DNA of 64,000 nt from Roseibium sp. Sym1 (GCF_027359675.1 NZ_CP114786.1:682001-746000); one strand, 5' to 3'; numbered from the stretch's first letter, positions 54,654 to 63,979 are shown. A program made the numbers and translations. Notes: a model not told the origin generated them from the letters alone.

Positions 54654-55604
54654 ATGCTCATGAGAAGTTCCATCGTCACTGCCGCGGGCGGACTGATGAT
54701 TGCAACGGTCGCCGCCGCTCAGGCTGCAGAATGCCCTGCGGGATTCCCGGCGGGGCCGATCTCGATGCAGGTCGGGTATGCCGCGGGCGGCGGCACGGAC
54801 ACGGTGGCGCGCAAATTCGCGTCCCAGCTCGAAGAGATGACCGGGTGGACGGTTGTTGTCGAGAACAAGCCGGGGGCCGCTGGCGGCGTCATGGCCACAG
54901 GTCTGATGGCACGTCCGGCAGACGGCAGGACGATCGGTGCCGGCACCAGCACGACGCTGGCGATTACGCCCTACGAAAAGCCGGACATCAAGTACACCTA
55001 CGAGGACTTCGACTATCTCGGAACCGGCATGCTCCTGAACTACGCGCTGGTCGCGATGGAAGACAAGCCCTACGACACGCTTGAAGAGTTCATTGCCTGG
55101 GCCAAGGAAAACGGCCGGGCGACCGTGTCCGTCGGATCGGTCAGCTACGAGATCGCCGTGCGCCAGATTGCACAGCATTTCGGCGTGGACCTGGTGCCGA
55201 TCCCTTCGGGCGGCTCGTCGTCCGCGCTCAAGGATGCACTCGGCGGTCACGTCGACGCGACCGTTCAGGGCACCGCGCATGTGCCCCAGATCGAGGCTGG
55301 AAAAATGGTGCAGCTCGCCACGCTCACGAGCGACCGCGCGGTCTATGCACCAGACACGAAGACGCTGCTGGAAAGCGGCATGGAATTTTCCATGGACGGG
55401 CACATCATCTTTTTCCTGCCCAAGGGAACTCCTGAAGACATCAAGACATGCCTTTCAGACTCGCTGAGCGAAGTGACCGGGTCTGAGCAGTACACCAAGT
55501 TCGTGTCGGACCTCGAAACGACGGCCAGCAACCTCGGCCCGGATGGCGTGAAGGAGTTCCTCGCCGAAAAGTCCGTGTTTTACAAGGCTGAACTGGCAAA
55601 ATGA
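54654..55604 (+). CDS. Tripartite tricarboxylate transporter substrate-binding protein (TctC/Bug family)
   Basis: 316 residues from ATG 54654, with GGGAGG ten bases upstream. Signal peptide ends near AQAAE. Bug-family features: MQVGYAAGGGTDTVARKFAS, VVENKPGAAGGVMATGLMAR, VPIPSGGSSSALKDALGGHV. It binds a carboxylate in the periplasm and delivers it to TctAB. Its stop overlaps the TctB-like start (ATGA). Confidence 0.94.
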   Translation: MLMRSSIVTAAGGLMIATVAAAQAAECPAGFPAGPISMQVGYAAGGGTDTVARKFASQLEEMTGWTVVVENKPGAAGGVMATGLMARPADGRTIGAGTSTTLAITPYEKPDIKYTYEDFDYLGTGMLLNYALVAMEDKPYDTLEEFIAWAKENGRATVSVGSVSYEIAVRQIAQHFGVDLVPIPSGGSSSALKDALGGHVDATVQGTAHVPQIEAGKMVQLATLTSDRAVYAPDTKTLLESGMEFSMDGHIIFFLPKGTPEDIKTCLSDSLSEVTGSEQYTKFVSDLETTASNLGPDGVKEFLAEKSVFYKAELAK

Positions 55605-56026
55605 TTGCCACGGACCGCATTCTGGGAGGCGCCGTCGCGGGGTTCGGCGTCTTCCTGCTGCTTTACCTGATCCCGAACTACGTCACCTCCATGCCCGGCG
55701 AATTGCGCGATCCTTCGCTGTTTCCGCGCATTGCCGCCTGGATGATTCTGGTACTCGGTGCAATTCAGGTTTTTCTGCCCGGCCCGAATGGCCGGTTGCC
55801 CTCGCTTGGTGAGGTTGGCCGTGCCGCTCTTGTGGTGGTTGCACTGACCCTGGTCACGCTCGCACTTCCCCGTATCGGCATCATCGCTGGTGGAATTGTC
55901 CTCATGGCGTTTTCAGCCGCCCTGATGTTCGAAAAACGGCTGCTTTGGCTGGCCGTCACCGTTCTGTTCGTCCCGGTCTGTGTCTGGGGCCTGTTTGAAG
56001 TCTTGTTCGGCCGTCCGTTGCCTTGA
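55601..56026 (+). CDS. Tripartite tricarboxylate transporter small membrane subunit (TctB-like)
   Basis: 141 residues with four predicted helices (VAGFGVFLLLYLIPNYV, AWMILVLGAIQVFL, AALVVVALTLVTLALPRIGI, WLAVTVLFVPVCVWGLFEVL). Position between TctC- and TctA-like genes and size identify it. It is the small subunit of the secondary transporter. Confidence 0.9.
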   Translation: MIATDRILGGAVAGFGVFLLLYLIPNYVTSMPGELRDPSLFPRIAAWMILVLGAIQVFLPGPNGRLPSLGEVGRAALVVVALTLVTLALPRIGIIAGGIVLMAFSAALMFEKRLLWLAVTVLFVPVCVWGLFEVLFGRPLP

Positions 56027-56036
56027 GGTTCGCTTG

Positions 56037-57575
56037 ATGCTCGACCTTTCGATAATTCTTGATGGGCTGATCTCGGCCTTCACACTGACAAACCTGTTCT
56101 ACATTGTGGCCGGAGTGGCCATAGGCCAGCTCGTGGGCGCAACGCCCGGGCTCTCGATCATCATGGCCATGGCGATTGCGGTCCCGTTGACCTTCGCAAT
56201 GGATACGCTTTCGGCAATCGCGTTTCTGATCTCGGTCAACAAGGGCGGCACAATCGGCGGCGCGGTGCCTTCGATCCTGCTCAATGTGCCCGGCACGCCG
56301 GAATCGGCCGCGACCGCGCTCGACGGTCATCCGATGGCCAAGAAGGGCAAGCCGCTCAAGGCGATGAAATACGGTCTGTCCTATTCTTTCGCGGGCGACC
56401 TCGGCTCGGACATCGTGCTTATCCTGATCGCCGCGCCGCTGGCACTGGTGGCATTGAAGATGGGGCCGGTGGAGATCACGGCCCTGATGATCCTCGCCTT
56501 CACCGTCATCACCGGCCTTGTCGGCGCATCGATGATCAAGGGACTGACGGCGGCGGCGATGGGCTTTTTGGCAGCGTCGATCGGGCTCGACCCCGGCAGC
56601 GCCACGCCGCGTTTCACCTTCGGAATGCTGGAACTCTACGACGGACTGCACCTGACGGCCCTCTCGATCGGTCTTCTGGCCATGAGCGAGATCCTCGGCT
56701 CGATCGCCCGCTCGAACCGGTCCCAAAGCGGCCAGTCGCCGATCAGCGTGAACCAGGGATCGAAGGCGGACCGGAGTGTCACCTGGTCCGAACTGCTGGC
56801 CAACAAATTCGTCGTGGTTCGCGCATTCGTCATCGGGACGGTCATCGGAGCGATCCCGGGTCTCGGCTCCACCACGGCCGGTTTCCTGAGCTATTCGGCG
56901 AACAAGCAGGCCGCCAAGGACCCCGAAGCCTTCGGCACCGGCGATCCGCGCGGCATCGCCGCGACGGAAACGGCCAACAGCGCCGTGGTCGGCGCGAACC
57001 TTATCCCGCTGCTGACTCTCGGCATTCCGGGAAACATTGCCGCCGCCCTGCTGGTCTCGGGCTTCATGATCCACGGCATACAGCCGGGGCCACTTCTCTT
57101 CCAGGAACAGGGTGAACTGATCTACGGGATGTTCGGCGCGATGCTCATCGCCAATTTCGCCAATCTCGCGGTCGGACAGTTCGGCATGCGGTTCTGGGCA
57201 TTGATCGTGTCGGCTCCTGCCTCTGTCGTCTTCCCGGCCTCTATGCTCCTGTGTCTCGCCGGCTCCTATGTTTCGGCGGGCGGCTATTTCGGCATCTGGC
57301 TGATGATCATCACCGCCGTTTTGGGATGGCTCATGGTGGTGTTCGGCTACTCCATCGTCGCCTTTATCGTCGCGTTCATCCTGACACCGGAACTGGAGCG
57401 GGCGATCCTGCAGTCGCGCCTGCTGATCCAGGATGACTGGTCCCAGATCCTGAACCATCCGATTGCCCTCGCGCTTCTGGCCTGTGCCCTCGCTTCCATG
57501 ATCTATCTGGGGCCGAAACGGCGCTCAAAACCGGTCACTCCGGGAAAGACCGAAGAGGTTTCCAGTGACACCTGA
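56037..57575 (+). CDS. Tripartite tricarboxylate transporter permease (TctA-like)
   Basis: 512 residues from ATG 56037 (GAGG upstream). Family signatures: GQLVGATPGLSIIMAMAIAV, GAVPSILLNVPGTPESAATA, GAIPGLGSTTAGFLSYSANK, GANLIPLLTLGIPGNIAAAL. About eleven helices. It moves a carboxylate into the cell using an ion gradient. It overlaps the following hydrolase gene by 11 bp. Confidence 0.96.
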   Translation: MLDLSIILDGLISAFTLTNLFYIVAGVAIGQLVGATPGLSIIMAMAIAVPLTFAMDTLSAIAFLISVNKGGTIGGAVPSILLNVPGTPESAATALDGHPMAKKGKPLKAMKYGLSYSFAGDLGSDIVLILIAAPLALVALKMGPVEITALMILAFTVITGLVGASMIKGLTAAAMGFLAASIGLDPGSATPRFTFGMLELYDGLHLTALSIGLLAMSEILGSIARSNRSQSGQSPISVNQGSKADRSVTWSELLANKFVVVRAFVIGTVIGAIPGLGSTTAGFLSYSANKQAAKDPEAFGTGDPRGIAATETANSAVVGANLIPLLTLGIPGNIAAALLVSGFMIHGIQPGPLLFQEQGELIYGMFGAMLIANFANLAVGQFGMRFWALIVSAPASVVFPASMLLCLAGSYVSAGGYFGIWLMIITAVLGWLMVVFGYSIVAFIVAFILTPELERAILQSRLLIQDDWSQILNHPIALALLACALASMIYLGPKRRSKPVTPGKTEEVSSDT

Positions 57576-58296
57576 CCACGAAACCACCTTCGTCTGCCTG
57601 CCGTCGGTCGGCCGGCCCGGCAGCGACATGCAGCCACTTGCCGATGCGCTGGGTAGCCGGGCGATATGTCCCGAACCGGTTACCCGCGCGCCGGTGGGTG
57701 CGACATTCGAGGATATCGCCGAAGACGCTGTCTCGGCGGCAGGAAGCGCGGAACGGGTCGTGTTCGTCGGGCATGCCTATGGTGGTCACGTCGCCCTGGC
57801 GGCGGGGGGGCTGCTCGGACGGCGAACCGCCGGGGTCGTGGTGATCGGGATCGGTGCAAGATCCTATCCGGCTGAGCTGGGCACTCTCATAGACAGGGCG
57901 GCAGATCCTTCCCGCGATCTTTCCGATCGCCGCGATGCCCTGGCAACCGGTTTTTTCGATGGTCCGGTCCCCGACACCTGGCTGACCGGATGGTCCGGAG
58001 AATTGATGGCCTACCAGCGGGCGGCCCGAAGAAATATTGCAAATCCGGACCTGCTGAAGGCCGCCGGCGCGCCGGTTCTGGACCTGATTGGCGCCAACGA
58101 TCCGTTTCGTCCGCCAGCGTCTCATGGCGACCTTCGGGACGTCCTGGGCAGTCGTGTGCGCGTCGAGGTGATCGACGGCGCCAAGCATGCATTGCCGGAG
58201 GAAAGACTTGAAGACGTCACGCACGCCGTCTGCCGATGGATGGCCGACCTGGCCGGACTGGGAACGCAAGCAGGAATGAAAGAAGGTCAAGGATGA
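57565..58296 (+). CDS. Alpha/beta hydrolase-fold protein lacking the nucleophile serine
   Basis: 243 residues from a GTG at 57565. The nucleophile elbow reads FVGHAYGGHVALAAG, where the family expects GHSYGG, so Ser is replaced by Ala. The putative acid (IGANDPFRP) and His (GAKHALPEE) are retained. Unless another residue acts, it cannot form an acyl-enzyme and may be a non-hydrolytic or regulatory member, or an HNL/dioxygenase-like variant. It is co-translated with TctA upstream and the CMD protein downstream. Confidence 0.85.
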   Translation: MTPDHETTFVCLPSVGRPGSDMQPLADALGSRAICPEPVTRAPVGATFEDIAEDAVSAAGSAERVVFVGHAYGGHVALAAGGLLGRRTAGVVVIGIGARSYPAELGTLIDRAADPSRDLSDRRDALATGFFDGPVPDTWLTGWSGELMAYQRAARRNIANPDLLKAAGAPVLDLIGANDPFRPPASHGDLRDVLGSRVRVEVIDGAKHALPEERLEDVTHAVCRWMADLAGLGTQAGMKEGQG

Positions 58297-58964
58297 AAGA
58301 GCAGGTCTCGGTTCTGTCTGCACAGGAAGCCGGCAACGGCGAGAAGAGCAGCGCACGCATTCCGCTTCCGGGGCCGGACACATGGTCGGACGCGCAACGT
58401 GCGGTGATGGAGGCGGTCAGGAATGGTCCGAGGGGAGAAGTTGTCGGCCCCATTCGCGCCGCCATCCATAACGCCGATCTCGCCGACCGCTGGCAACGGC
58501 TTGGCGCCGTGCTGCGCTATGAAACAGTCTTCCCGCCAGCGCTCAGCGAGCTCGCCATCCTCGTGACCGCCCGCCGCTGGAACAGCGAACTGGAATGGAC
58601 CATCCATGCCGACATCGCGCGCAAGAGCGGGCTGAGCGAGGCCGTTGTCGGCGCCATCCGGGACGGCCAAATGCCGGCGTTCGACGATCCCGCACAGGAG
58701 GAGGTGTACCGGTATACCTGCGAGCTTCAATCCACGGGACAGGTTTCCGACAAATGCTACGCGCCGATTGTCGACCGCTGGGGGCCGAAAGGTGTCGTCG
58801 AGCTGACCGCGATCTGCGGCTACTACGTCCTGGTCGCAATGACATTGAATGCGCATCGCATTCCTCTGCCGCCGGGCCGCAGCCCGGAACTGTTCCGCGA
58901 AGGGACAAGACCTGCGACCGAGCTGCATGAATTTCCACCTCGAGGGTCAGACCGTGTTCTATGA
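58293..58964 (+). CDS. Carboxymuconolactone decarboxylase family protein
   Basis: 223 residues from ATG 58293 (ATGA overlap). AhpD/CMD-like core: LSELAILVTARRWNSELEWT, then IHADIARKSGLSEAVVGAIR and YVLVAMTLNAHRIPLPPG. The CxxC of AhpD is absent, which fits the CMD branch, not the peroxidase-linked branch. In aromatic catabolism CMD decarboxylates 4-carboxymuconolactone, but many members have other roles. Together with the enol-lactonase-like gene nearby it hints at a beta-ketoadipate-like route. Confidence 0.85.
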   Translation: MKEQVSVLSAQEAGNGEKSSARIPLPGPDTWSDAQRAVMEAVRNGPRGEVVGPIRAAIHNADLADRWQRLGAVLRYETVFPPALSELAILVTARRWNSELEWTIHADIARKSGLSEAVVGAIRDGQMPAFDDPAQEEVYRYTCELQSTGQVSDKCYAPIVDRWGPKGVVELTAICGYYVLVAMTLNAHRIPLPPGRSPELFREGTRPATELHEFPPRGSDRVL

Positions 58965-59571
58965 TCCCCGAAGCCAGTCCCACGGACTTGCCCATGATCC
59001 GTGGCTGGCCCTTGTTGTGCCGCGCCCGATCGGCTGGATTTCAACCGTCTCGGCGGCAGGTGTTCCCAACCTCGCGCCCTACAGTTTCTTCAACGCGGTG
59101 TCGGCCCGTCCTCCCTTTGTAATGTTCGCGTCCGGCAAGCGGAAGGACACCTTGACCAACGCGCAGGAAACCGGCGTGTTCGCCGTGAACATGGCGGTGG
59201 CCTCCCTCTCCGGTGAGATGAACGAGACCTCGGCCGAGCTTGATCCCGACATGGACGAGTTTGCCTATGCCGGCCTGGACATGGCGCCCTGCCAGAATAT
59301 CGATTGCCCGCATGTTGCCGACTCGCCGGTCGTTATTGAATGCCTGTTGAACCATGTCCACCAGCTGTCCCCTTCAAGCGGCAGGGACTGCACGACCGAG
59401 ATCGCTTACGGCGAAGTCGTTGGAATACATATCGACGACAGCGTGATCAGGGACGGCCGGGTGTCGCTGTCCGGGCTCGCGCCGATCGCACGGCTTGGCT
59501 ACTTGGATTTCGCGCAACTGCGTGACCCGTTCACGATGGCACGACCGACAAGCCGGGTGCGTGATGAGTGA
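58927..59571 (+). CDS. Flavin reductase family protein
   Basis: 214 residues from ATG 58927, inside the end of the CMD gene (38 bp overlap). FMN-binding split-barrel motifs: LVVPRPIGWISTVSAAGVPN, LAPYSFFNAVSARPPFVMFA, KDTLTNAQETGVFAVNMAVA. It could supply reduced FMN to an oxygenase or act itself as a flavoprotein. No partner oxygenase gene is in the window. Its stop overlaps the next start by 8 bp. Confidence 0.9.
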   Translation: MNFHLEGQTVFYDPRSQSHGLAHDPWLALVVPRPIGWISTVSAAGVPNLAPYSFFNAVSARPPFVMFASGKRKDTLTNAQETGVFAVNMAVASLSGEMNETSAELDPDMDEFAYAGLDMAPCQNIDCPHVADSPVVIECLLNHVHQLSPSSGRDCTTEIAYGEVVGIHIDDSVIRDGRVSLSGLAPIARLGYLDFAQLRDPFTMARPTSRVRDE

Positions 59572-60385
59572 AACGGCGTTCATTGAAACGGCAGCAGGCG
59601 CAAGGCTCTCGTTTCGCCTGGACCGCGCGGAGCCTTCAAGACCCTGGCTGGTGTTTTCCAACTCGGTCCTCACGGACATGTCCATCTGGGACGCCCAGAT
59701 CGCAGCCCTGCACGGCAACTGCAACATCCTGAGATATGACCAGCAAGGGCACGGAGCCTCCTCGCTGGCCGCGGACGCCCTGTCTTTCCCGGACTACGCC
59801 GCGGATCTGCTGACTGTCATGGATGCGTGCGGTGTCTCGACATGCTGCTTTGTCGGCCTTTCGATGGGTGTCCCCACCGGGCTTGCCGCCCTGTCCGTTG
59901 CCCCCGGCCGCTTCACCGCATTCGTCGCGGTCGACGGCGTGGCCAAAAGTGCACCCGGACGCGAAGTCTTCTGGAGCGAACGGCGCAGCACGGCAGAGAG
60001 AGACGGCATGGCGACGATTGCCGCAGGAACCGTTCCGCGTTGGCTGCCCGGTGACACGGACAGCGAACGTGCCCGGCATCTCGCCGACATGATAGCCGCA
60101 ACCCCGGTCAAAGGTTTCGCCGCCGCCACCCACGCGCTTCAACGCTACGATCACTCGGCCGCACTGCAGCTGCTGACTTGTCCCTTTCTCGGCATGGCGG
60201 GCGAATTGGACGGTGCCATGCCGGACGCAATGCGCACGCAATTCGGCGGGCTCGCCAACGCGGAATTCGCAAATATCCCCGATGCCGGGCATTTGCCGGG
60301 ATTCCAGTGTCCGGAAGCCTTCAACCACCGTCTTCTCAGCTTTCTTCATTCCAACATGCCTGCCGCGTTCAAGGAGACCAGTTGA
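59564..60385 (+). CDS. Alpha/beta hydrolase (3-oxoadipate enol-lactonase-like)
   Basis: 273 residues from ATG 59564. N-terminus FIETAAGARLSFRLDRAEPS; oxyanion and nucleophile elbow CFVGLSMGVPTGLAAL with Ser; acid in GMAGELDGAMPD; His in DAGHLPGFQCPEAF. The pattern, including YDQQGHGASS, is that of PcaD-like lactonases and esterases. It probably opens a lactone or cuts an ester in the pathway served by this operon. Confidence 0.9.
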   Translation: MSETAFIETAAGARLSFRLDRAEPSRPWLVFSNSVLTDMSIWDAQIAALHGNCNILRYDQQGHGASSLAADALSFPDYAADLLTVMDACGVSTCCFVGLSMGVPTGLAALSVAPGRFTAFVAVDGVAKSAPGREVFWSERRSTAERDGMATIAAGTVPRWLPGDTDSERARHLADMIAATPVKGFAAATHALQRYDHSAALQLLTCPFLGMAGELDGAMPDAMRTQFGGLANAEFANIPDAGHLPGFQCPEAFNHRLLSFLHSNMPAAFKETS

Positions 60386-61575
60386 TGCCCGGACCGCTTT
60401 CACACGTTCGAGTTCTTGATCTCAGCCGGATCATGGCAGGTCCATGGTGTGGCCAGATCCTCGCCGACCTCGGTGCGGATGTCATCAAGGTCGAACGACT
60501 GGGAGAAGGCGATGACACCAGACGCTGGGGCCCGCCTTTTCTGGCGGACAGCAACGGCAACCCGACCGGCGAGGCCGGCTATTATCTCTCCGTCAACCGC
60601 GGCAAGCGCTCGGTGGAACTCGACCTGAAGAGCGAGGAGGGCCGCGAAGCCGTTCGGCAGCTCGCCCGAACATCGGACATTCTGCTCGAGAACTTCAAGG
60701 CAGGAACACTGGACCGGATGGGGCTGGGTTATGACGAGCTGAAAGTGATCAACCCGCAACTCATCTATTGCTCGGTAACCGGTTTCGGACTGTCGGGTCC
60801 CCGTGCGAAAGACGCGGCCTACGACTTCATGATCCAGGGCCTGGGCGGACTGATGAGTGTGACGGGCGCCCCTGATGGCGAGCCCGGCGAAGGGCCACAG
60901 AAAGTGGGCGTTCCCATCGTTGACATAATGACGGGCATGTATGCTGCCGTTGGCGTTCTGGCCGCTCTGGCGAACCGGAACGTGACCGGCAAGGGGGATC
61001 ACATCGATCTTGCCATGCTGGATGTCTCGGTTGCCACGCTGGCCAATCAGGCGACGAACTATCTTGTCTCGGGCCGGCCTCCCGCCCGCCGCGGCAACCG
61101 GCATCCGAACATCCAGCCGCAGAACGTTTACCCGGTTGCTGACGGGCATATCGTTCTGGCGGTCGGCAATGACGGGCAATTCCGTAAATTCGCCGGTGTG
61201 ATAGGTCACCCGGCGCTGGCCGATGATCCCAGGTTCGCAACCAATGCGGCACGGGTTGAAAACCTGAAAGACCTCGAAGACGTGGTGATCTCCGCCCTGT
61301 CCGAAGGCACGGTCGCCGACTGGACCTCGGCCCTCGCCGAAGCCGGTGTGCCTTCGGGCCCGATCAACACCATCGACCGGGTCTTCGAAGAGGCCCAGGT
61401 CCGGCACCGGCAAATGTTGCGCGACATCCCCCATCCGCTGAGCGGGACACTGAAACAGGTGGTCAGCCCCCTGAATTTCCGAAATGCTCCTCTTTCCTTC
61501 GACGCGGCGCCGCCGCTCCTGGGGCAGCATACGGATGAAATCCTGTCGGCCCTCGGCCTGGGGAAAGCCCGATAA
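60385..61575 (+). CDS. CaiB/BaiF family CoA-transferase
   Basis: 396 residues from ATG 60385, sharing its A with the preceding TGA. Family III CoA-transferase: VRVLDLSRIMAGPWCGQILA, GADVIKVERLGEGDDTRRWG, NFKAGTLDRMGLGYDELKVI. The catalytic Asp is D147 in AAYDFMIQGLGGLM. It moves CoA from a donor thioester to a carboxylic acid substrate, activating it for the crotonase that follows. Confidence 0.95.
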   Translation: MPGPLSHVRVLDLSRIMAGPWCGQILADLGADVIKVERLGEGDDTRRWGPPFLADSNGNPTGEAGYYLSVNRGKRSVELDLKSEEGREAVRQLARTSDILLENFKAGTLDRMGLGYDELKVINPQLIYCSVTGFGLSGPRAKDAAYDFMIQGLGGLMSVTGAPDGEPGEGPQKVGVPIVDIMTGMYAAVGVLAALANRNVTGKGDHIDLAMLDVSVATLANQATNYLVSGRPPARRGNRHPNIQPQNVYPVADGHIVLAVGNDGQFRKFAGVIGHPALADDPRFATNAARVENLKDLEDVVISALSEGTVADWTSALAEAGVPSGPINTIDRVFEEAQVRHRQMLRDIPHPLSGTLKQVVSPLNFRNAPLSFDAAPPLLGQHTDEILSALGLGKAR

Positions 61576-61665
61576 TGGACAGGTTGGGCCGGCGCGCCAC
61601 CAGACTTGACCTTCACAGACAGCAGGCCAGGCATGGAGCAGCTGTAAAAATCCGGAGAGTGCCGA

Positions 61666-62433
61666 ATGAGCCGTTTTGAAACCCTGCACCTGGAGATTGC
61701 CGATTTTGTCGCGACGGTCACAATCGCCCGTCCACCGGTCAACGCCCAGAACAACCGCTTCCGCGAGGAACTCGTCGAAGTGATCGACCAGCTAGGTGAC
61801 CGCAGCGATGTGCGCGCGATCATCATTACCGGTGAAGGCAAGGCCTTTTCCGCGGGAGCGGACCTGTCCGAGCGCCCGACACAGGAGCCCGGCCAGTACA
61901 CCGCGCACAACCGGCGTGTGCGCGCGAGTTTCGACTGCCTGCTGGAGTGTCCCAAGCCCGTCATTGCCGCCGTGAACGGCGCAGCCATCGGGGCCGGCTG
62001 CGTGACGGCTCTTTGCTGCGATATCATCGTCGTTGCGGAAGAGGGGTTCCTGCAGATGACCGAGGTCATGGTTGGACTTGCGGGCGGCGTCGCCCATGTC
62101 CGCAGGCATTTCGGCGAGAGCGATGCCCGGTTGCTGATTTACACCGCCCGCCGCTTCTACGGAAACGACCTTCTCAGAATGAACGTCGCCTCCGCCTGTC
62201 CACCGAAGAACAACCTATTGGAAACCGCACGCGGCATTGCAGCCGACATCGCCAAGGCAAGTCCTTCCGCGATACGGGCGGCCAAGAAATCCTTTCAGGT
62301 CACCGAGGGCCTGTCGGTCTATGAGGGTTACCGCTTCGAACAGGGCCAGACCAAGATGCTTTCGACTTCGGAAGACACCGCGGAGGCTATGGCGGCGTTT
62401 CGCGAGAAACGTGCGCCGGTGTTCAAGGACTGA
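61666..62433 (+). CDS. Crotonase/enoyl-CoA hydratase family protein
   Basis: 255 residues. Crotonase core with oxyanion-hole segments GKAFSAGADLSER and VNGAAIGAGCVTALCCDIIV. The first catalytic Glu of classic hydratases (in GGCEL) is replaced by Val (GAGCVT), while the second is kept (QMTEVMVGLAGG), so it may catalyse isomerisation, hydrolysis or decarboxylation in place of hydration. It is 90 bp after the CoA-transferase and probably uses its CoA-ester product. Confidence 0.92.
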   Translation: MSRFETLHLEIADFVATVTIARPPVNAQNNRFREELVEVIDQLGDRSDVRAIIITGEGKAFSAGADLSERPTQEPGQYTAHNRRVRASFDCLLECPKPVIAAVNGAAIGAGCVTALCCDIIVVAEEGFLQMTEVMVGLAGGVAHVRRHFGESDARLLIYTARRFYGNDLLRMNVASACPPKNNLLETARGIAADIAKASPSAIRAAKKSFQVTEGLSVYEGYRFEQGQTKMLSTSEDTAEAMAAFREKRAPVFKD

Positions 62434-62459
62434 CTTTCGGGACGTCGGAGAAGGCGGCC

Positions 62460-63212
62460 TTACCTGAGCTTGAATTCGATGCGCATCATGTCACCGCGAT
62501 AAATGCCGTTCGCAAGCAGAATGATGTCTCCGTGCTGGTTGACGGCAACACGTTGAACCTTGGCCACGGGATCGCCTATGGAAATGTTCAGTTCATTCGA
62601 GGTGTGAAGGTCGGCAGCGCCGATTGTGACGATCTGCTTGGCATCGGTTATCGTCTGGCCTTCGATTTCCGAGACAAGCCGCATGGCCGTCACCTTGGAA
62701 TAGCAGTCCTCGGGGATGTCCGGACAGATCCTCTCGTCGACGTAGATGTCCGCCAGCAGGAAAGCGACCCCGTTCCTGCTGTGCCGTCGTCTCAGGTGCC
62801 GATAGCCGGGCGCGGCATTGCCGATTTCACAGTCGTTTTTCGGAAGATCGGTGTTGCGTAGGTCCGACAGGATCTCGATGCTCGCGTCCTGGCGGGCAAT
62901 CAGCATTCCAGACCAGTCGGTCTTCACTTCACACCACAGGTCCTGTTTGGGCCGCGCGCGAACGAAGGTTCCCTTGGCCCGAAACCGTTCGATCAGCCCG
63001 TCCTTTTCCAGGATATCGAGCGATTGACGAATGGTCATCGTGGCCACACCGCACTGGTCGGCCAGCTCCTTCACCGTCGGAATCTGGTCCCCAACGTCCC
63101 ACTCGCCGCTTTCGATGCGCTGGCGAAACAGGCTGGCAAGCTGGATATAGCGTGAAACATTGCTTTTCTGCAGCGCCCTGACCGTCGGGTTTTCAAGCTT
63201 CACGTCCGTCAA
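62460..63212 (-). CDS. GntR family regulator with UTRA effector domain
   Basis: 250 residues. N-terminal winged helix (RQRIESGEWDVGDQIPTVKE, CGVATMTIRQSLDILEKDGL, RFRAKGTFVRAR) followed by a UTRA ligand-binding domain (FLLADIYVDERICPDIPEDC, HTSNELNISIGDPVAKVQRV). It is convergent with the crotonase gene and probably represses the adjacent catabolic genes until an effector binds. Target not shown. Confidence 0.93.
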   Translation of the reverse strand: MTDVKLENPTVRALQKSNVSRYIQLASLFRQRIESGEWDVGDQIPTVKELADQCGVATMTIRQSLDILEKDGLIERFRAKGTFVRARPKQDLWCEVKTDWSGMLIARQDASIEILSDLRNTDLPKNDCEIGNAAPGYRHLRRRHSRNGVAFLLADIYVDERICPDIPEDCYSKVTAMRLVSEIEGQTITDAKQIVTIGAADLHTSNELNISIGDPVAKVQRVAVNQHGDIILLANGIYRGDMMRIEFKLR

Positions 63213-63307
63213 AGAAACACCTCGTCTTGTGGGAAGAGGTGCACACTATCGAACAAGCGGCCCGTATTCAATCATATAACCTAGATCTTTACTTTTTAAT
63301 GGTCTCC

Positions 63308-63979
63308 TCACCCGCCAAACGTCAGGTGGCCCGCGGTCAGGCTATCCCTTCCAGTCTCCCCGTCATGGACGATTGCAGTCGCCTTGACCGAGGGCCTCGA
63401 TCGCCATTCAACTTCCAACGCCGCGAGGGCCGGAAAGTGGTTGCGCCAGTCGCAGTCCGGCCATCGTGCATCCATCTGGCCAAGCGCACAGACAACCGAG
63501 ATCTGCCCGATCCCGAAAGGGTGTTCGCCGAGCTCGTCTGCGTCCCGCTCGAGCTGCGACATTGCCGCCCGGGTCTTCGCCAGCCAGCCATCGGTGACAG
63601 CCTCCCAGGATCCTGTTTCACGCAGCAACTCGGTGCGCCAGATCAACAGGATGTCTGCCAGGCCATCCCCAAGTGCCTGCCATCGCAGTTGCTGATACCG
63701 CGCCGGCCCGGATTTTGGGAACATGCCGCCGTCGGCCCGGTTGTCGAGATATTCACAAATCACCCTGCTGTCGAAAAGAACCTGCCCGTTCTCGATAACC
63801 AGCGCGGGGATCTTGCCCAACGGGTTATCGGCCAGAAGTTCCTGACTTGGCGGCAGGTGCAGCGCGACGGTGGCACTCGACAACTCCACGGTTTCCAGAA
63901 GCCCTGTTTCATGAAGGACGATCATGACCTTGCGCACGAACGGTGATCGCCCCGACCAGTGAAGTTTCATTCCGACCAT
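63308..63979 (-). CDS. Glutathione S-transferase family protein
   Basis: 223 residues from ATG 63979 (GGAGG ten bases upstream); nearby alternatives are GTG 63985 and ATG 63970. N-terminal thioredoxin-like domain (MKLHWSGRSPFVRKVMIVLH, ADNPLGKIPALVIENGQVLF, DSRVICEYLDN) and a helical C-terminal domain. The Ser in SPFVRK is the likely glutathione-activating residue. It is on the same strand as the GntR regulator. Confidence 0.9.
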   Translation of the reverse strand: MVGMKLHWSGRSPFVRKVMIVLHETGLLETVELSSATVALHLPPSQELLADNPLGKIPALVIENGQVLFDSRVICEYLDNRADGGMFPKSGPARYQQLRWQALGDGLADILLIWRTELLRETGSWEAVTDGWLAKTRAAMSQLERDADELGEHPFGIGQISVVCALGQMDARWPDCDWRNHFPALAALEVEWRSRPSVKATAIVHDGETGRDSLTAGHLTFGG

